64,000 nt of DNA from Deltaproteobacteria bacterium (GTDB lineage: Bacteria > SAR324 > XYD2-FULL-50-16): assembly GCA_018657625.1 (NCBI GenBank), contig JABHWU010000040.1, positions 1-64,000 of the forward strand. The letters are read 5' to 3'. A model generated the notes under the pieces. The model ran no database searches. It had not been told where the DNA came from and worked only from the letters and a program-made list of their open reading frames with translations. The translations under genes and the position numbers were made by a program. Positions 19,395 through 29,149 of the stretch are shown here, piece by piece (the stretch's first letter is position 1; every line of letters starts with the position of its first letter).

Positions 19395-20306
19395 ATGAAA
19401 AAATATAAACATTTGATCGAATATTTATTCTTTCTGACCATTTTATATAGCTTTTACCTACTGCCTCCCGTTTTTGTTTCTCTGGTTGGGAAGAATTTTG
19501 GACGACTCTGTTATTTCCTAGGTATTAGGAAAAAAGTGGTTCAAAAAAATCTTGAGATTGCATTTGATAAATCTGATTCAATTCCTGAGCGTGAAGTAAC
19601 CATCAAAAAAGTGTATGAAAATGCAGGAATGGTTTTATTTGAATTTTTAAAAATGCAATCCATGTCCACTAATCAAATTAAGGACTGTATTAAAATAGAA
19701 GGTTTGGAAAAACTTTCTGAGGCCTTGGAAAAATCCAGGGGTGTGGTTCTGGCTGGTTGCCATTTTGGGAATTGGGAGCTTCTGTCTGCGGGGACCTGTC
19801 AAGCCGGTAAGGCCATCTATGGCTATGCTGGGCAACAAAAAAACCTTTTGGTTGATAGAGGTATTAATAGAATCCGCCAAAAATTTGGGATGCGGACAAT
19901 ATCAAAGTCCAAAAAAGCACCCCGTGAAATGATCAAGGCTTTAAAGAATAATGAAATTTTGGCAATCGGCGGTGACTTAAATGTTCCCCATGACAATTTA
20001 TTTGTGGATTTTTTCGGTAAGCCAGCAGCTGTTGGCAAAGGACAAGTGAGCTTTGCGGTGAAACTAGATTCACCGTTACTTTTTTTTTGGAATGAGCGAA
20101 TATCTCCTTTTCGTTACAAAGGTCAAATTGATGTGTTGGAATATCAAATGACAGGGGACTTAGACCAGAATATCAATGCAGCTACCCGAGCAATATTCAG
20201 TCGTTTAGAACAAATCATTCAACAATTCCCGGATCATTATTTTTGGTTTAATCGCAGATGGAAAACCAGGCCCGATGGGGACAGTGATATTTATGATTCA
20301 AAATGA
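19395..20306 (+). CDS. Lipid A biosynthesis acyltransferase, LpxL/HtrB family
   Basis: A 303-residue inner-membrane-anchored acyltransferase that adds a secondary acyl chain to a lipid A precursor. An N-terminal hydrophobic segment (about 10-32) is followed by the catalytic HX4E motif HFGNWE (H123, E128). Further family segments are GGDLNVPHDNLFVDFFGKPAAVGKG near 190-215 and YFWFNRRWKTRP near the end. Length is typical. It begins 1 bp after kdsD and is the last gene of the operon. The exact acyl chain and position on lipid A cannot be read from sequence. Confidence 0.92.
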   Translation: MKKYKHLIEYLFFLTILYSFYLLPPVFVSLVGKNFGRLCYFLGIRKKVVQKNLEIAFDKSDSIPEREVTIKKVYENAGMVLFEFLKMQSMSTNQIKDCIKIEGLEKLSEALEKSRGVVLAGCHFGNWELLSAGTCQAGKAIYGYAGQQKNLLVDRGINRIRQKFGMRTISKSKKAPREMIKALKNNEILAIGGDLNVPHDNLFVDFFGKPAAVGKGQVSFAVKLDSPLLFFWNERISPFRYKGQIDVLEYQMTGDLDQNINAATRAIFSRLEQIIQQFPDHYFWFNRRWKTRPDGDSDIYDSK

Positions 20307-20347
20307 TATAGAATAGAATTTTTCTGGTTGGATGGTCCCTGAGGAGA

Positions 20348-20372
20348 AGCTCATGAAAATTAATCATGAGCT
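20348..20372. terminator. Hairpin between convergent lpxL-like and IHF genes
   Basis: AGCTCATGA (20348-20356) and TCATGAGCT (20364-20372) form a 9-bp perfect stem with a 7-nt loop, in the short space between two convergent genes. That position fits a shared terminator. No clear T-run follows on either side. Confidence 0.45.
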
Positions 20373-20394
20373 CAACAACATGTTAATAATTTGA

Positions 20395-20709
20395 CTATTT
20401 AGTCGAATCAACCATTTCTCGTAATTCGCGACCAGGTCTAAAAACCGGAAGTCTTTTTGGAGAGACTTTAACTTTTTCACCTGTTTTAGGATTTCGTCCA
20501 GTATACTCACTATAACTCTTTGTACTGAAAGAACCAAATCCTCTGATTTCTACTCGATCACCTTCTTTAACCGCATCCTTTATGGACTCAAAAAACAAAT
20601 TAACTGTTTCACGAGCAATTTCAGTCTTTTGCTTGTTATTTGGTTCTTCTGCAAAATCATCCATTTCCATTACCAACTTTTCGATCAGTTGCGATTTTTT
20701 TAATTTCAT
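20395..20709 (-). CDS. Integration host factor / HU-family DNA-bending protein
   Basis: About 104 residues. It shows KKSQLIEKLVMEM at the start, VEIRGFGSFSTKSYSEYTGRNPKTGEKVKV in the DNA-binding arm and VFRPGRELREMV at the end, close to IHF subunit beta. A 20-residue insert-like acidic stretch (MDDFAEEPNNKQ) follows the first helix. The ATG at 20709 is chosen because GGAGGA lies 10 nt upstream; the in-frame TTG at 20727 would place that site inside the gene. It probably assists DNA bending at sigma-54 promoters, since rpoN is two genes away. Confidence 0.93.
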   Translation of the reverse strand: MKLKKSQLIEKLVMEMDDFAEEPNNKQKTEIARETVNLFFESIKDAVKEGDRVEIRGFGSFSTKSYSEYTGRNPKTGEKVKVSPKRLPVFRPGRELREMVDSTK

Positions 20710-20784
20710 CTTTAAATTATCCTCCAAAAAAGAAAGCTATAATTATATATTAAACGTAATATTTTTATATACTATGTCGTTATT

Positions 20785-21501
20785 TTATTGAATACCCATT
20801 TTAGCCTTTAGTGCAGCCAATTCCTGAGTTTTCTCGGATGTTCCTGCAGAAGTATCTTCAGTTAGAAGTTGATTAATTTCATCTTCAACAGAGGTATTAA
20901 TTTGGGCCATGTCACCATAGGCTTGAGCTAAATTTTCCTCTTCTTCAACTTTATCTTTCATCCTTTCCAGCATCGCCAATGTTCCACTTGAATCAACATT
21001 TGCAAGTTGTTTGTTAATTTTTGATGTGGCTGAAGCTGTTTTAGCTCTGGCTTTGAGGGTTACAAGTTCGTTCTCATATTGCTGAACTTTGGACTTTAGA
21101 GTATCAATATTTTTTTGTAAAGCCAGAACATGTTTATTTTGAGCCTCATAAGATGATTGAGATTCCAGATGCCTTTTAGATGCCTCGTTCTTGCGGTTTA
21201 AAGCTTCAGTGGCCAGGGTTTCTGCCTGATTCATATCTACTTTTCCAGCTTGTCCCTGTTGCAATAATGCCATTGCTTTTTTTTCCCACTCATTACTTTC
21301 GAGTTTTGATTTTTCCATGTCGCGTTGCGCTTTGATGGCAATTGCCTTAACTTCAGCAAAACTCTTGAGTGCTTTTTCCAGTTCTTGTTTTAATTCCCTG
21401 ATGCCCTGTTCGGTCATTTTTACGGGGTCTTCCAGTTTATCTATGATAGAATGTGCTTCAGACTCACCAAGACTGAATAATCGTTGAAAAAAACCAGCCA
21501 T
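20785..21501 (-). CDS. pspA: Phage shock protein A (PspA/IM30 family)
   Basis: A 238-residue, almost entirely helical protein that protects the inner membrane under stress. The N-terminus FFQRLFSLGESEAHSIIDKLEDPVKMTEQGIREL is the family signature (membrane-binding amphipathic helix then hairpin). A long coiled coil follows, with KAIAIKAQRDMEK and NELVTLKARAKTA. The C-terminal helix ends with TQELAALKAKMGIQ. It lies 11 bp after the YbjN-like gene and is probably coexpressed. No PspF/PspB/PspC gene is adjacent. Confidence 0.93.
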   Translation of the reverse strand: MAGFFQRLFSLGESEAHSIIDKLEDPVKMTEQGIRELKQELEKALKSFAEVKAIAIKAQRDMEKSKLESNEWEKKAMALLQQGQAGKVDMNQAETLATEALNRKNEASKRHLESQSSYEAQNKHVLALQKNIDTLKSKVQQYENELVTLKARAKTASATSKINKQLANVDSSGTLAMLERMKDKVEEEENLAQAYGDMAQINTSVEDEINQLLTEDTSAGTSEKTQELAALKAKMGIQ

Positions 21502-21512
21502 ATATACTCCTA

Positions 21513-21911
21513 TTATGATAATTGATTCAATTCCATTAATTTTCTTGAATATTCAGCTAAACCAAGACTGAGTGCATTTATAGTCCCTTCAAATTCATTA
21601 AAATCTAAATTTTCTAATTGTAGGGTATCTCTATAAATAAGTTGTTTTTCGCTGTCATCAACGACAAAAGCGCCATGAATTAAATTTCGATTCATTTTTA
21701 ATAGCTCCATGAAATGCTTTTTGGAGTCCACTTTTATCTCATAAATTAACTGCTCAAAAATCAGGATCGGAAATTCACAATCAATGACCATCCTAAAAAT
21801 GCCTTTTTGCTCGTTATTCACAACTATCAGCTCTTCAGCTTCGTCCTGGTGAACAATATTCAAAGACAATTGATTAGCGAAATCTAAGATTTTATCAAAA
21901 TATTCGCTCAT
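21513..21911 (-). CDS. YbjN-like / type III chaperone-fold protein
   Basis: About 132 residues of alpha/beta sequence typical of the YbjN (CesT-like chaperone fold) group, with FRMVIDCEFPILIFEQLIYEI, LLKMNRNLIHGAFVVDD and the LIYRDTLQLENLDFNEF segment. No signal peptide or membrane segment. Start ATG 21911 is chosen because GGAGGT lies 6 nt upstream; the frame also opens at a TTG at 21932. It directly precedes pspA. A chaperone or adaptor role for PspA is a plausible inference from the pairing, not shown by the sequence. Confidence 0.75.
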   Translation of the reverse strand: MSEYFDKILDFANQLSLNIVHQDEAEELIVVNNEQKGIFRMVIDCEFPILIFEQLIYEIKVDSKKHFMELLKMNRNLIHGAFVVDDSEKQLIYRDTLQLENLDFNEFEGTINALSLGLAEYSRKLMELNQLS

Positions 21912-22099
21912 AAAATTACCTCCATTTTGCAATGAATATATTAAATTGAAAAAGAAAAAACCTTCCTTTTAAATAACTCTTAATGGGAATTAATTTCAAT
22001 GGGAAGAAAAATGTTCCAAAATTTATTAAAAACTGTTTCAAATCAAATATTTATTACTGATAACAGCCAGATTTAGTCGTTAATTTACTGGTTGTCGGA

Positions 22100-23773
22100 T
22101 TAAAAAAGTTTTTTACGTTTGTTAGATGGCAATATATTCATTGCCTCACGATACTTGGCCACGGTTCTACGTGCAACTTTGATATCAGCGTTTGTTAGCA
22201 ATTCATTTTTAATTTGAAGATCGGTATACGGTTTCTTTTTATTCTCTGTATCTATTAATTTTTTAATATAATCCTTAATTTTCTTTGAAGAAATAACGTC
22301 TCCGTCACCCTGGTCAATGCCACTGGTAAAAAAGTATTTCAATTCAAAAATACCTTGTGGCGTATATATGTACTTATTAGTTGTGATCCGACTAACCGTT
22401 GATTCATGAACATCTATATCTTCAGCAACATCTTTAAGTACCAGTGGTTTAAGATAATCAATTCCCTTTTCAAAAAATTCATATTGATGTTTCAAAATAC
22501 TTTTCGCAACCCTAAAGATCGTTTTTTGCCGTTGCTCAATACTTTTCATTAACCAGTCACCTGACTTGATTTTCTCCTGCAGGTATTGGTGTGTCATATC
22601 GCTCTCTTCAACACTTTTTAAACGTTTTTGTTGGGACTTCTCATCCTTGTTATCAGTAACCAATTTCTGATAATAAGGATTGATTCTGAGTTTGGGAATA
22701 CTATCCTGATTCATATGAACAATATATTCACTCCCCCTTTTAAATATAAAAACATCAGGGATGACGTATTGCGTTACTTCTTTTCCGAATGGTCGACCTG
22801 GTTTTGGTTCTAATTCGGTAATAAATTGATAAGCTTTAACAACTTCCTGGATATCCGCTTTTTGCAAACGCGCAATTCTTTTTAAGTCTTTTTGTTCAAG
22901 TAAGTTTAAATTTTCCTGGATAATTTTATAGGCTAATGAGTCCTTTAACTTCAATGCTATAATTTGATTTTCCAAACATTCTTTAATATCTCGGGTAGCA
23001 ACACCTGGAGGATCAAATAATTGAATTCTAAGTAAAACAGCTTCGATAAGCGCACAATACTCATTTTCAATATGAATCGGCTCAGGTGCTGAATCAATTG
23101 TTACTTCTTCTTCGAAAGGTATGGTCTTTTTCTTGGATTTCTTTACTTTTTTATCTTGTTTAGCCGCACTTTGGTGCTTTGAATCAAATCGTTGGCAATC
23201 CGCTTCATCCGGAATGTGTGAAATTTCGTTTTTAATATAGTAATCTTTTACTGTTGCCAATAATTCCGGTGTTGTTTCCAGCAGTTCTCTAATGGAAATA
23301 GACAAGTAACCTTCACTATCAATGTTCCCGATTAAATATTCAGCGATTTCCTTTTCAAATTCAGAAAAATCAGATATATCCAATTGCCAAAATAAGTGAT
23401 CTGCTAAACTGGCGCTTTTAGATATGGTTGCTTCCAACGGATTGCCGGATTCATCAGAGTCATTAACTTTACCTCTGACTTCCTGGATAACCCCTGCTCC
23501 GGACTCAATATAATTTTGCCATTCGTCATCATATGAAAGCTGAGATTGTTCTTCCATTAAGTTTTTTGCATCGTCTTCTTCTTTCGCCGGCGTCTCATCG
23601 TCTTTTTCAACTGCTTCAATTTCCAGAGTTGGATTTTCAATCAAAGCCTGATCAATCAATTCTTCAAGTTCAATCCTTGAGAGTTGTAACAATTTGATTG
23701 CTTGTTGCAGTTGGGGAGTCATGATGAGTTGTTGACTCATCTTCATCTCCAACCCCATTCGCATACTGACCAT
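22100..23773 (-). CDS. rpoN: RNA polymerase sigma-54 factor
   Basis: A 557-residue sigma-54. The Q-rich activator-binding region I is QQLIMTPQLQQAIKLLQLSRIELEELI near the start. An acidic region II is long here (residues about 50-110 and a Lys-rich stretch near 205-225). The core-binding domain and HTH (LVLKDVAEDIDVHESTVSRITTNKYI) follow, and the C-terminal RpoN box reads ARRTVAKYRE. AGGA lies 6 nt before the ATG. The extra charged stretches make it longer than the usual 480-500 residues. It lies upstream of the ybjN-pspA pair on the same strand but 167 bp away. Confidence 0.96.
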   Translation of the reverse strand: MVSMRMGLEMKMSQQLIMTPQLQQAIKLLQLSRIELEELIDQALIENPTLEIEAVEKDDETPAKEEDDAKNLMEEQSQLSYDDEWQNYIESGAGVIQEVRGKVNDSDESGNPLEATISKSASLADHLFWQLDISDFSEFEKEIAEYLIGNIDSEGYLSISIRELLETTPELLATVKDYYIKNEISHIPDEADCQRFDSKHQSAAKQDKKVKKSKKKTIPFEEEVTIDSAPEPIHIENEYCALIEAVLLRIQLFDPPGVATRDIKECLENQIIALKLKDSLAYKIIQENLNLLEQKDLKRIARLQKADIQEVVKAYQFITELEPKPGRPFGKEVTQYVIPDVFIFKRGSEYIVHMNQDSIPKLRINPYYQKLVTDNKDEKSQQKRLKSVEESDMTHQYLQEKIKSGDWLMKSIEQRQKTIFRVAKSILKHQYEFFEKGIDYLKPLVLKDVAEDIDVHESTVSRITTNKYIYTPQGIFELKYFFTSGIDQGDGDVISSKKIKDYIKKLIDTENKKKPYTDLQIKNELLTNADIKVARRTVAKYREAMNILPSNKRKKLF

Positions 23774-24142
23774 TATATGTCCTAAAAAGTATAATAATGC
23801 AGGTTAATGAAAGAGTTTAAGATAGAATAATCCTACATGAACAGTCTTCAGAAGACAACCTTTTCTCAAAAATCATGCCTAAATATATGTATCCTCTATA
23901 ATCATTCATCATTCTCTTTGTAAATGAATAAAACAACTATAATAATTTCTATTTAAAAGATATCAAAATTTTGCTAGAAAGTATAATTGTTCAATGTGTA
24001 AAAAATATGCAAAGGTAACATTTTTCCTTTGACTGATTGTTTTCTCTCCTTGTAAATTTTATGGTTACTTCCACCACTATTTAGATTTAATTTTTGAATT
24101 AAAGTAAACAGATATTAATAATTTTTCACCAAAATATTAAAT
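23774..24142. other. Divergent intergenic region between rpoN and htpG
   Basis: About 370 bp without a gene, strongly AT-rich, holding the divergent promoters of rpoN and htpG. No convincing CIRCE element or sigma-32-type promoter for htpG could be identified by eye. Confidence 0.5.
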
Positions 24143-26017
24143 ATGAGCGAAAAAGAAGAAAAGAAGCAACCGGAGAAATTTGAATTTCAGGCGGAGATGT
24201 CCCAGCTTTTACATTTGATTACCCATTCTTTATACAGTCATCGGGAGATTTTTTTAAGGGAACTGATTTCAAATGCTTCCGATGCATTAAATAAAATTCA
24301 TTTTGCTTCACTCACAGATGCTTCTGTATTGGGCGATGATGGGGAATTAAAAATTGATATTGAACTTGATGAAGATAAGAAGACTTTTTCTATTTATGAC
24401 AATGGAATAGGAATGTCCAAAGATGAGTTAATCGCCAATATCGGTACTATTGCTAGTTCAGGAACCTCAAAGTTCATGGAACAATTAACCGGTGATCATC
24501 AAAAAGACATGGAACTCATCGGCCGATTTGGTGTTGGGTTCTATGCGGTATTTATGGTTGCTGATGAGGTGACGATTGAAACAAAATCCCACCAAGAAGA
24601 ACAGGGATATCGATGGGTTTCTGCCGGAACAGGTTCTTTTACAATAGAAGAGATAGATCTGAAAAAAAGAGGAACCAAAATCACCTTTCAATTTAAAAAA
24701 GAATCTGAAGAATTCGCCACAAAATGGAGAATAGAAAATATTGTTAAAAAATATTCAGATTTTGTATCATACCCCATTAGTTTAAATGGTGAAAAAACCA
24801 ACAAGTCTACTGCGATTTGGGCACGATCTAAAGATGAGGTAAACGATGATGAGTATAAAGAATTTTATAAATATATATCTAATGCCACCGCAGACCCTCA
24901 GCATTGGTTGCATTTAAGTGTTGAAGCACCAGTTCAATTCAAGTCAGTGCTTTTCGTGCCAGAAGAGCCGGATAGAACCCTGATGACTCAGGATATAGAT
25001 ACGACACTTCATTTATATGTCAAACGTGTTTTTATTCAAAATGATTGCAAGGAATTGTTACCAAAATGGCTCCGATTTATCCATGGTGTTGTAGATTCTG
25101 AAGATTTATCTTTGAACGTATCCCGGGAATCGACCCAGAAAAGCCCGATTATGGAAAAAATCAATAAATACCTGGTTCGTAAGCTACTGGGGTTATTTAA
25201 GGAGTGGGCTGATAAAGATACAGAACGATATGAAAAATTTTGGAAACTTTTTGGAAATTTTATGAAAGAAGCGATTCATACTGACTATACGAATCGTGAT
25301 AAACTGCTGGAACTGTATCGCTGTTACTCTTCAGAAAATCCGGACAAGCTGATATCTCTGCAGGAGTATGTGGATAGAATGGGAACGGATCAGGAAGAAA
25401 TTTATTATGTTTATGGTAAAAATAAAGCGGCCATTGAGAATTCACCTAATCTCGAATATTTCCAAAAGAATAATATTGAAGTAATTTATCTGTTTGAAGA
25501 AATTGATGATTTTATTATGCCTTCCATTGGTCAGTTTAAAGAAAAGAACCTGGTTGGAATTGATAAGGCAGATCTGAAACTGAAATCTGAAGAAGAAAAA
25601 AAAGATGATAGTATCAGTGATTCATCAAAGGATAAGATCATCGGTTATTTCAAAGATATACTTGGAGATAGAGTCGAGGATGTTATTGAATCAAAAAGAT
25701 TAGTGGATAGCGCCTGTACTCTGGTTAGCCCTAAAGAAGCTATGAATGCTAATATGGAACGAATGATGAAGATGATGGATAAAAACTTCCAGGGTAGTAA
25801 AAGAGTTATGGAAGTTAATCTTAATAGTCCATTAATCAGGAATTTGTCTGAAATTCAAAGCAAGTTACCTCAAGATACACTGCTCAAGGACTGTATTGAG
25901 CAGCTTTATGAGGGAGCTTTATTGTTGGAGGGAACTCTGGAAGACCCTTCTAAGATGGTCCCCCGTAACACAAAGTTTATGGAAAAAGTTGCTGAACTCC
26001 ACTTAAAAGCACTATAA
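24143..26017 (+). CDS. htpG: Molecular chaperone HtpG (Hsp90)
   Basis: A 624-residue ATP-dependent chaperone. The GHKL ATPase domain shows LRELISNASDALNKI, DNGIGMSKDELI, IASSGTSKF and IGRFGVGFYAVFMVAD. The middle domain has FVPEEPDR, LYVKRVFIQNDCKELLPKWLRFIHGVVDSEDLSLNVSRE. The C-terminal dimerisation domain has EQLYEGALLLEGTLEDP. Length is typical. It stands alone with a hairpin just downstream. Start ATG 24143. Confidence 0.97.
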   Translation: MSEKEEKKQPEKFEFQAEMSQLLHLITHSLYSHREIFLRELISNASDALNKIHFASLTDASVLGDDGELKIDIELDEDKKTFSIYDNGIGMSKDELIANIGTIASSGTSKFMEQLTGDHQKDMELIGRFGVGFYAVFMVADEVTIETKSHQEEQGYRWVSAGTGSFTIEEIDLKKRGTKITFQFKKESEEFATKWRIENIVKKYSDFVSYPISLNGEKTNKSTAIWARSKDEVNDDEYKEFYKYISNATADPQHWLHLSVEAPVQFKSVLFVPEEPDRTLMTQDIDTTLHLYVKRVFIQNDCKELLPKWLRFIHGVVDSEDLSLNVSRESTQKSPIMEKINKYLVRKLLGLFKEWADKDTERYEKFWKLFGNFMKEAIHTDYTNRDKLLELYRCYSSENPDKLISLQEYVDRMGTDQEEIYYVYGKNKAAIENSPNLEYFQKNNIEVIYLFEEIDDFIMPSIGQFKEKNLVGIDKADLKLKSEEEKKDDSISDSSKDKIIGYFKDILGDRVEDVIESKRLVDSACTLVSPKEAMNANMERMMKMMDKNFQGSKRVMEVNLNSPLIRNLSEIQSKLPQDTLLKDCIEQLYEGALLLEGTLEDPSKMVPRNTKFMEKVAELHLKAL

Positions 26018-26026
26018 AAATTTACT

Positions 26027-26056
26027 GCTCACGGCGTTTGATCAAACACCGTGAGC
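26027..26056 (+). terminator. Terminator-like hairpin after htpG
   Basis: GCTCACGG (26027-26034) pairs with CCGTGAGC (26049-26056). After one mismatch, GTTT pairs with AAAC around a GATC loop. The stem starts 10 bp after the htpG stop. The GC-rich base and position fit a transcription terminator, although the downstream sequence lacks a clean T-run. Confidence 0.65.
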
Positions 26057-26183
26057 ATTGCCAAAATATCTCCTTCCTTTCCAGAAACTCCTCGCTCTTC
26101 TAGACAGAAGTTGCAAATTGAATTAAACATTGATGTAAAATTAAATCACGATTCAAAACTGACTACTCACTTTTTGGAATAAA

Positions 26184-28454
26184 TTGATAAATTTTCAGAT
26201 TTCAATCAATCGATTGTTAATTCTATTTGGTTTAATGCTGTTATTGGGACAAGCCGAGTGTTTTTCTCGTACGGCAACAATTGAAAGTTCACAATACACC
26301 ATTGATGATAAGCAGAATCAGGTTCACTATGAAAATGGACGCTTGTTTTTGGGTTCCATGGAAATATCTTCCAGTAAAATAATTTATCAACAAGCAGAGC
26401 AGTTGTTTCGGTTTGAAAGTGATCTTTTTATTGATAATCAAAAAACCTTGATATTAGCTGAAAACGGGACCTACGAAGTTGAAAGTGGAAAACTGATTTT
26501 ATATAAAATTTCATTTTTTGATCAGAACCGGAAAAGTTATATTAAAGCTGAGAAAGCTGAGAGAATTTCCGAAAATGAATTTATCATTTTCAATGGGACT
26601 TTTACTTCCTGTAATCCCAATACGCCTGCCTGGGAAATTAACAGCAGTTATGTGATTTATGAGCTTGAAAATTATGCTTCCTCAATAAATACTGTTATTA
26701 ATTTATATTCTGTACCAATATTCTATACACCATATTTATCATGGCCAACTACATCTAAAAGAGGATCCGGATTTCTTTTCCCATCCTATGTAAGAGTCGA
26801 TAATTCTAATATTTCAAAAAGTTATGGAAATAGACTCACAATACCATACTTCCTGGCTTTAGACCAGGATCACGATTTAAGCATCAAATTAGATTTTCTT
26901 CAGTATCGCGGGCTTGGTGTCGACCTTAATTACCAATATGCTTTTTCAGAAGGGATGCAGGGACAGTTTGTTACCTGGTATTTAAATGAATCCCAAAACA
27001 GGATTTTGGATGAAGAGACGATGGGTAATTCAAATCCTAAACGTGTGGATCAATCACCGGAACGGTTTCGCTATATTTTTGATCATAAACAAAACATATT
27101 TTGGGATGGACAATTTTTTTTCCACCTAAATGGCAATAGCGATAACGAGATAAATAAAGAGTATTTTAATTCTACGATTGAAAAAGATGCTTATTACAGC
27201 AGGTCGTTTAATACTGTTTTCCAATGGGATTCAGGAAGTATTTCAACCACACATAATCAAGGAGAAGATTTTATTTATGAATCCGTTTTTGATAAGGAAA
27301 CCAATAAAGAAACAAAGGTTCATAGCCAACCTTCAATATCTCTGAGTCAATCATTTTCAAAGGTATTGGGTTCAAACTTATCCATCGGAATCACTGACAC
27401 CTGGACGGATTATGAAGTTCAATATGGTTGGGACGGGATTATCAATCAAGCTGAAATCAATGCTAAATATCCTTTCAGCATCGATTTTTTAAACTTGATT
27501 CCGGAATATCGCAAAAAACTTTACCACTTTAATGTTGAATATACACCAGATCCGGATTCTGGGGAAAAGAATCAAAACCCAGATTCTTACGGTTGGTCTA
27601 TTGATACACATAAACTTGAAATGAATTTTGAATTGTTCCGTTATTTTCAAAATTTAGATGATGTGAACACAGGAAAGTTAGTTATTATACCTAAGGCGAC
27701 TTTATACAAGGTAGAAGAAGTAGATCAGGAGCGCCTGAGGATTATTGGCGGAAAAACAGCTCAGGATAATCTCGTTTATGATTTGAGTTTTTATTACTTG
27801 AGTAAGGATGTGACCACTCAAGATCAAAATGTAAAAAAAATATTTCAACTGGACTTCAGTCAGGCCCATAATTATTATCAGGTTGAAAACGGTGAGGAAA
27901 TTCTGCCACTGGAAATAACATTTTCTCTATTTCCCTCAAACCTATTTTCTTCCAGCCTTTTTTACCGCTATGATAATGACCAGAACAAAATTACTAAAAC
28001 ACAAGCTTCAATTAAAAGTAGTTCAGCGTTTGGTGATTCAGTGACCTTGAAGTATACAGATAATACCGAAAGCTATTATGAATTAGACGGAACCTTCGTT
28101 CCCATTGCTAAGGTTTATACTTTAAGTGGTTCATTTAATATTTCTCCCATCATCAAACTGGATGTATCAGGAAACTGGGATTTATATCGGCACGATGCGG
28201 CTTATCGTTATAGTTCCAGTGACATAGAACGATTGGATCGGGAATTAGTCTCCGGGGTGATAGCGCTGACATATCAACATGACTGTTATTGGGTGAAATT
28301 AGGATATGTTGAAGATATTGGCACCCAGACAATTGATGGTAGTACTCGTGAATATCTGGATAAAAGAATTTCGTTAAATTTTTCAATTAATGAATGGAAT
28401 GTCAGTGATATCTATGGATTAAAATACGCTGATAATGAGCTATCGATAGATTAA
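26184..28454 (+). CDS. lptD: LPS-assembly protein LptD (outer membrane)
   Basis: A 756-residue outer-membrane protein that inserts lipopolysaccharide into the outer leaflet together with LptE. The signal peptide (LLILFGLMLLLGQAECFS) is followed by an OstA/LptD jellyroll (about 30-170, IDDKQNQVHYENGRLFLGSMEISSSKIIY) and a large beta-barrel. Between them, VPIFYTPYLSWPTTSKRGSGFLFPSY is the strongest family signature. The frame has no ATG before the signal peptide and starts at TTG 26184. The next genes encode an outer-membrane barrel and an LptM-like lipoprotein. Cysteines are few (C149 in TSCNPNTPAWE), so the disulfide pattern differs from E. coli. Confidence 0.93.
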   Translation: MINFQISINRLLILFGLMLLLGQAECFSRTATIESSQYTIDDKQNQVHYENGRLFLGSMEISSSKIIYQQAEQLFRFESDLFIDNQKTLILAENGTYEVESGKLILYKISFFDQNRKSYIKAEKAERISENEFIIFNGTFTSCNPNTPAWEINSSYVIYELENYASSINTVINLYSVPIFYTPYLSWPTTSKRGSGFLFPSYVRVDNSNISKSYGNRLTIPYFLALDQDHDLSIKLDFLQYRGLGVDLNYQYAFSEGMQGQFVTWYLNESQNRILDEETMGNSNPKRVDQSPERFRYIFDHKQNIFWDGQFFFHLNGNSDNEINKEYFNSTIEKDAYYSRSFNTVFQWDSGSISTTHNQGEDFIYESVFDKETNKETKVHSQPSISLSQSFSKVLGSNLSIGITDTWTDYEVQYGWDGIINQAEINAKYPFSIDFLNLIPEYRKKLYHFNVEYTPDPDSGEKNQNPDSYGWSIDTHKLEMNFELFRYFQNLDDVNTGKLVIIPKATLYKVEEVDQERLRIIGGKTAQDNLVYDLSFYYLSKDVTTQDQNVKKIFQLDFSQAHNYYQVENGEEILPLEITFSLFPSNLFSSSLFYRYDNDQNKITKTQASIKSSSAFGDSVTLKYTDNTESYYELDGTFVPIAKVYTLSGSFNISPIIKLDVSGNWDLYRHDAAYRYSSSDIERLDRELVSGVIALTYQHDCYWVKLGYVEDIGTQTIDGSTREYLDKRISLNFSINEWNVSDIYGLKYADNELSID

Positions 28455-28472
28455 TAAAAATTAGAAAATTAC

Positions 28473-29144
28473 ATGATTTTAAATAATTTGCGTTTTAGGG
28501 TTATATTACTGATTTGTATTGTTATCAATCCCTTTGATGTGCTCGGTCAAATGTCAGATGACTACTCCAGGCCGATTGATATTAGCGAATCGATTGCGGA
28601 GATCCAGTCTTCCGTTGATAGTTCCTGTTATCTTGGTTTAGGTCACCAAAATAATGTCTTTAACATCTCAAATCAAAAAGCTGAACCTGAGTCCTATCAT
28701 TATTTGGCTGATTACGATTCTGCTCCCGGTTTACTTTTTGGTTGCTATTTTAAATATCTGGAAGTTGGTTTTGCCATCAATCATGTCTCAACTAAATTGA
28801 GACATGAGATATCCTATCAGAATGAACAATATAATAGCATCACCTATTATCAAAATACTGCATCAATCGGTTATTTGGCGCATATCTGGCTTAATCATTT
28901 TTATATGAGTTCGGGATTATCTTATTCCTACACTAAATATCAGCTGGGGTATTTTAATTCGGAAACCGGAGATGAATATAGCAATGACATGAAATATGAT
29001 AGTCAGTGGATGGCATATTTAAATTTCCTTGGGGTATTAACACCATCCTTGTTTATTAATTTTAAATATCAACAATCATTTTCTGAAGAACAATTTATTC
29101 AGGAACAAACCCAACTGGGTTTTAATTTCTATACTAGTTTTTAA
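28473..29144 (+). CDS. Predicted small outer-membrane beta-barrel protein
   Basis: A 223-residue exported protein: hydrophobic leader about 8-24, then alternating aromatic/polar strands such as GLLFGCYFKYLEVGFAINHV, FYMSSGLSYSYTKYQLGYF and LFINFKYQQSF. The C-terminal aromatic F is typical of barrels recognised by the BAM machine. No named family is recognised. It follows lptD by 18 bp and is followed by a lipoprotein 5 bp later, so a role in outer-membrane assembly is possible but inferred only from position. Confidence 0.7.
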   Translation: MILNNLRFRVILLICIVINPFDVLGQMSDDYSRPIDISESIAEIQSSVDSSCYLGLGHQNNVFNISNQKAEPESYHYLADYDSAPGLLFGCYFKYLEVGFAINHVSTKLRHEISYQNEQYNSITYYQNTASIGYLAHIWLNHFYMSSGLSYSYTKYQLGYFNSETGDEYSNDMKYDSQWMAYLNFLGVLTPSLFINFKYQQSFSEEQFIQEQTQLGFNFYTSF

Positions 29145-29149
29145 TGTAA

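Noticed and set aside
21912..22099. A possible sigma-54 promoter (GG-N10-GC) upstream of the ybjN-pspA pair
   Set aside because: No properly spaced GG and GC pair was found on the correct strand.
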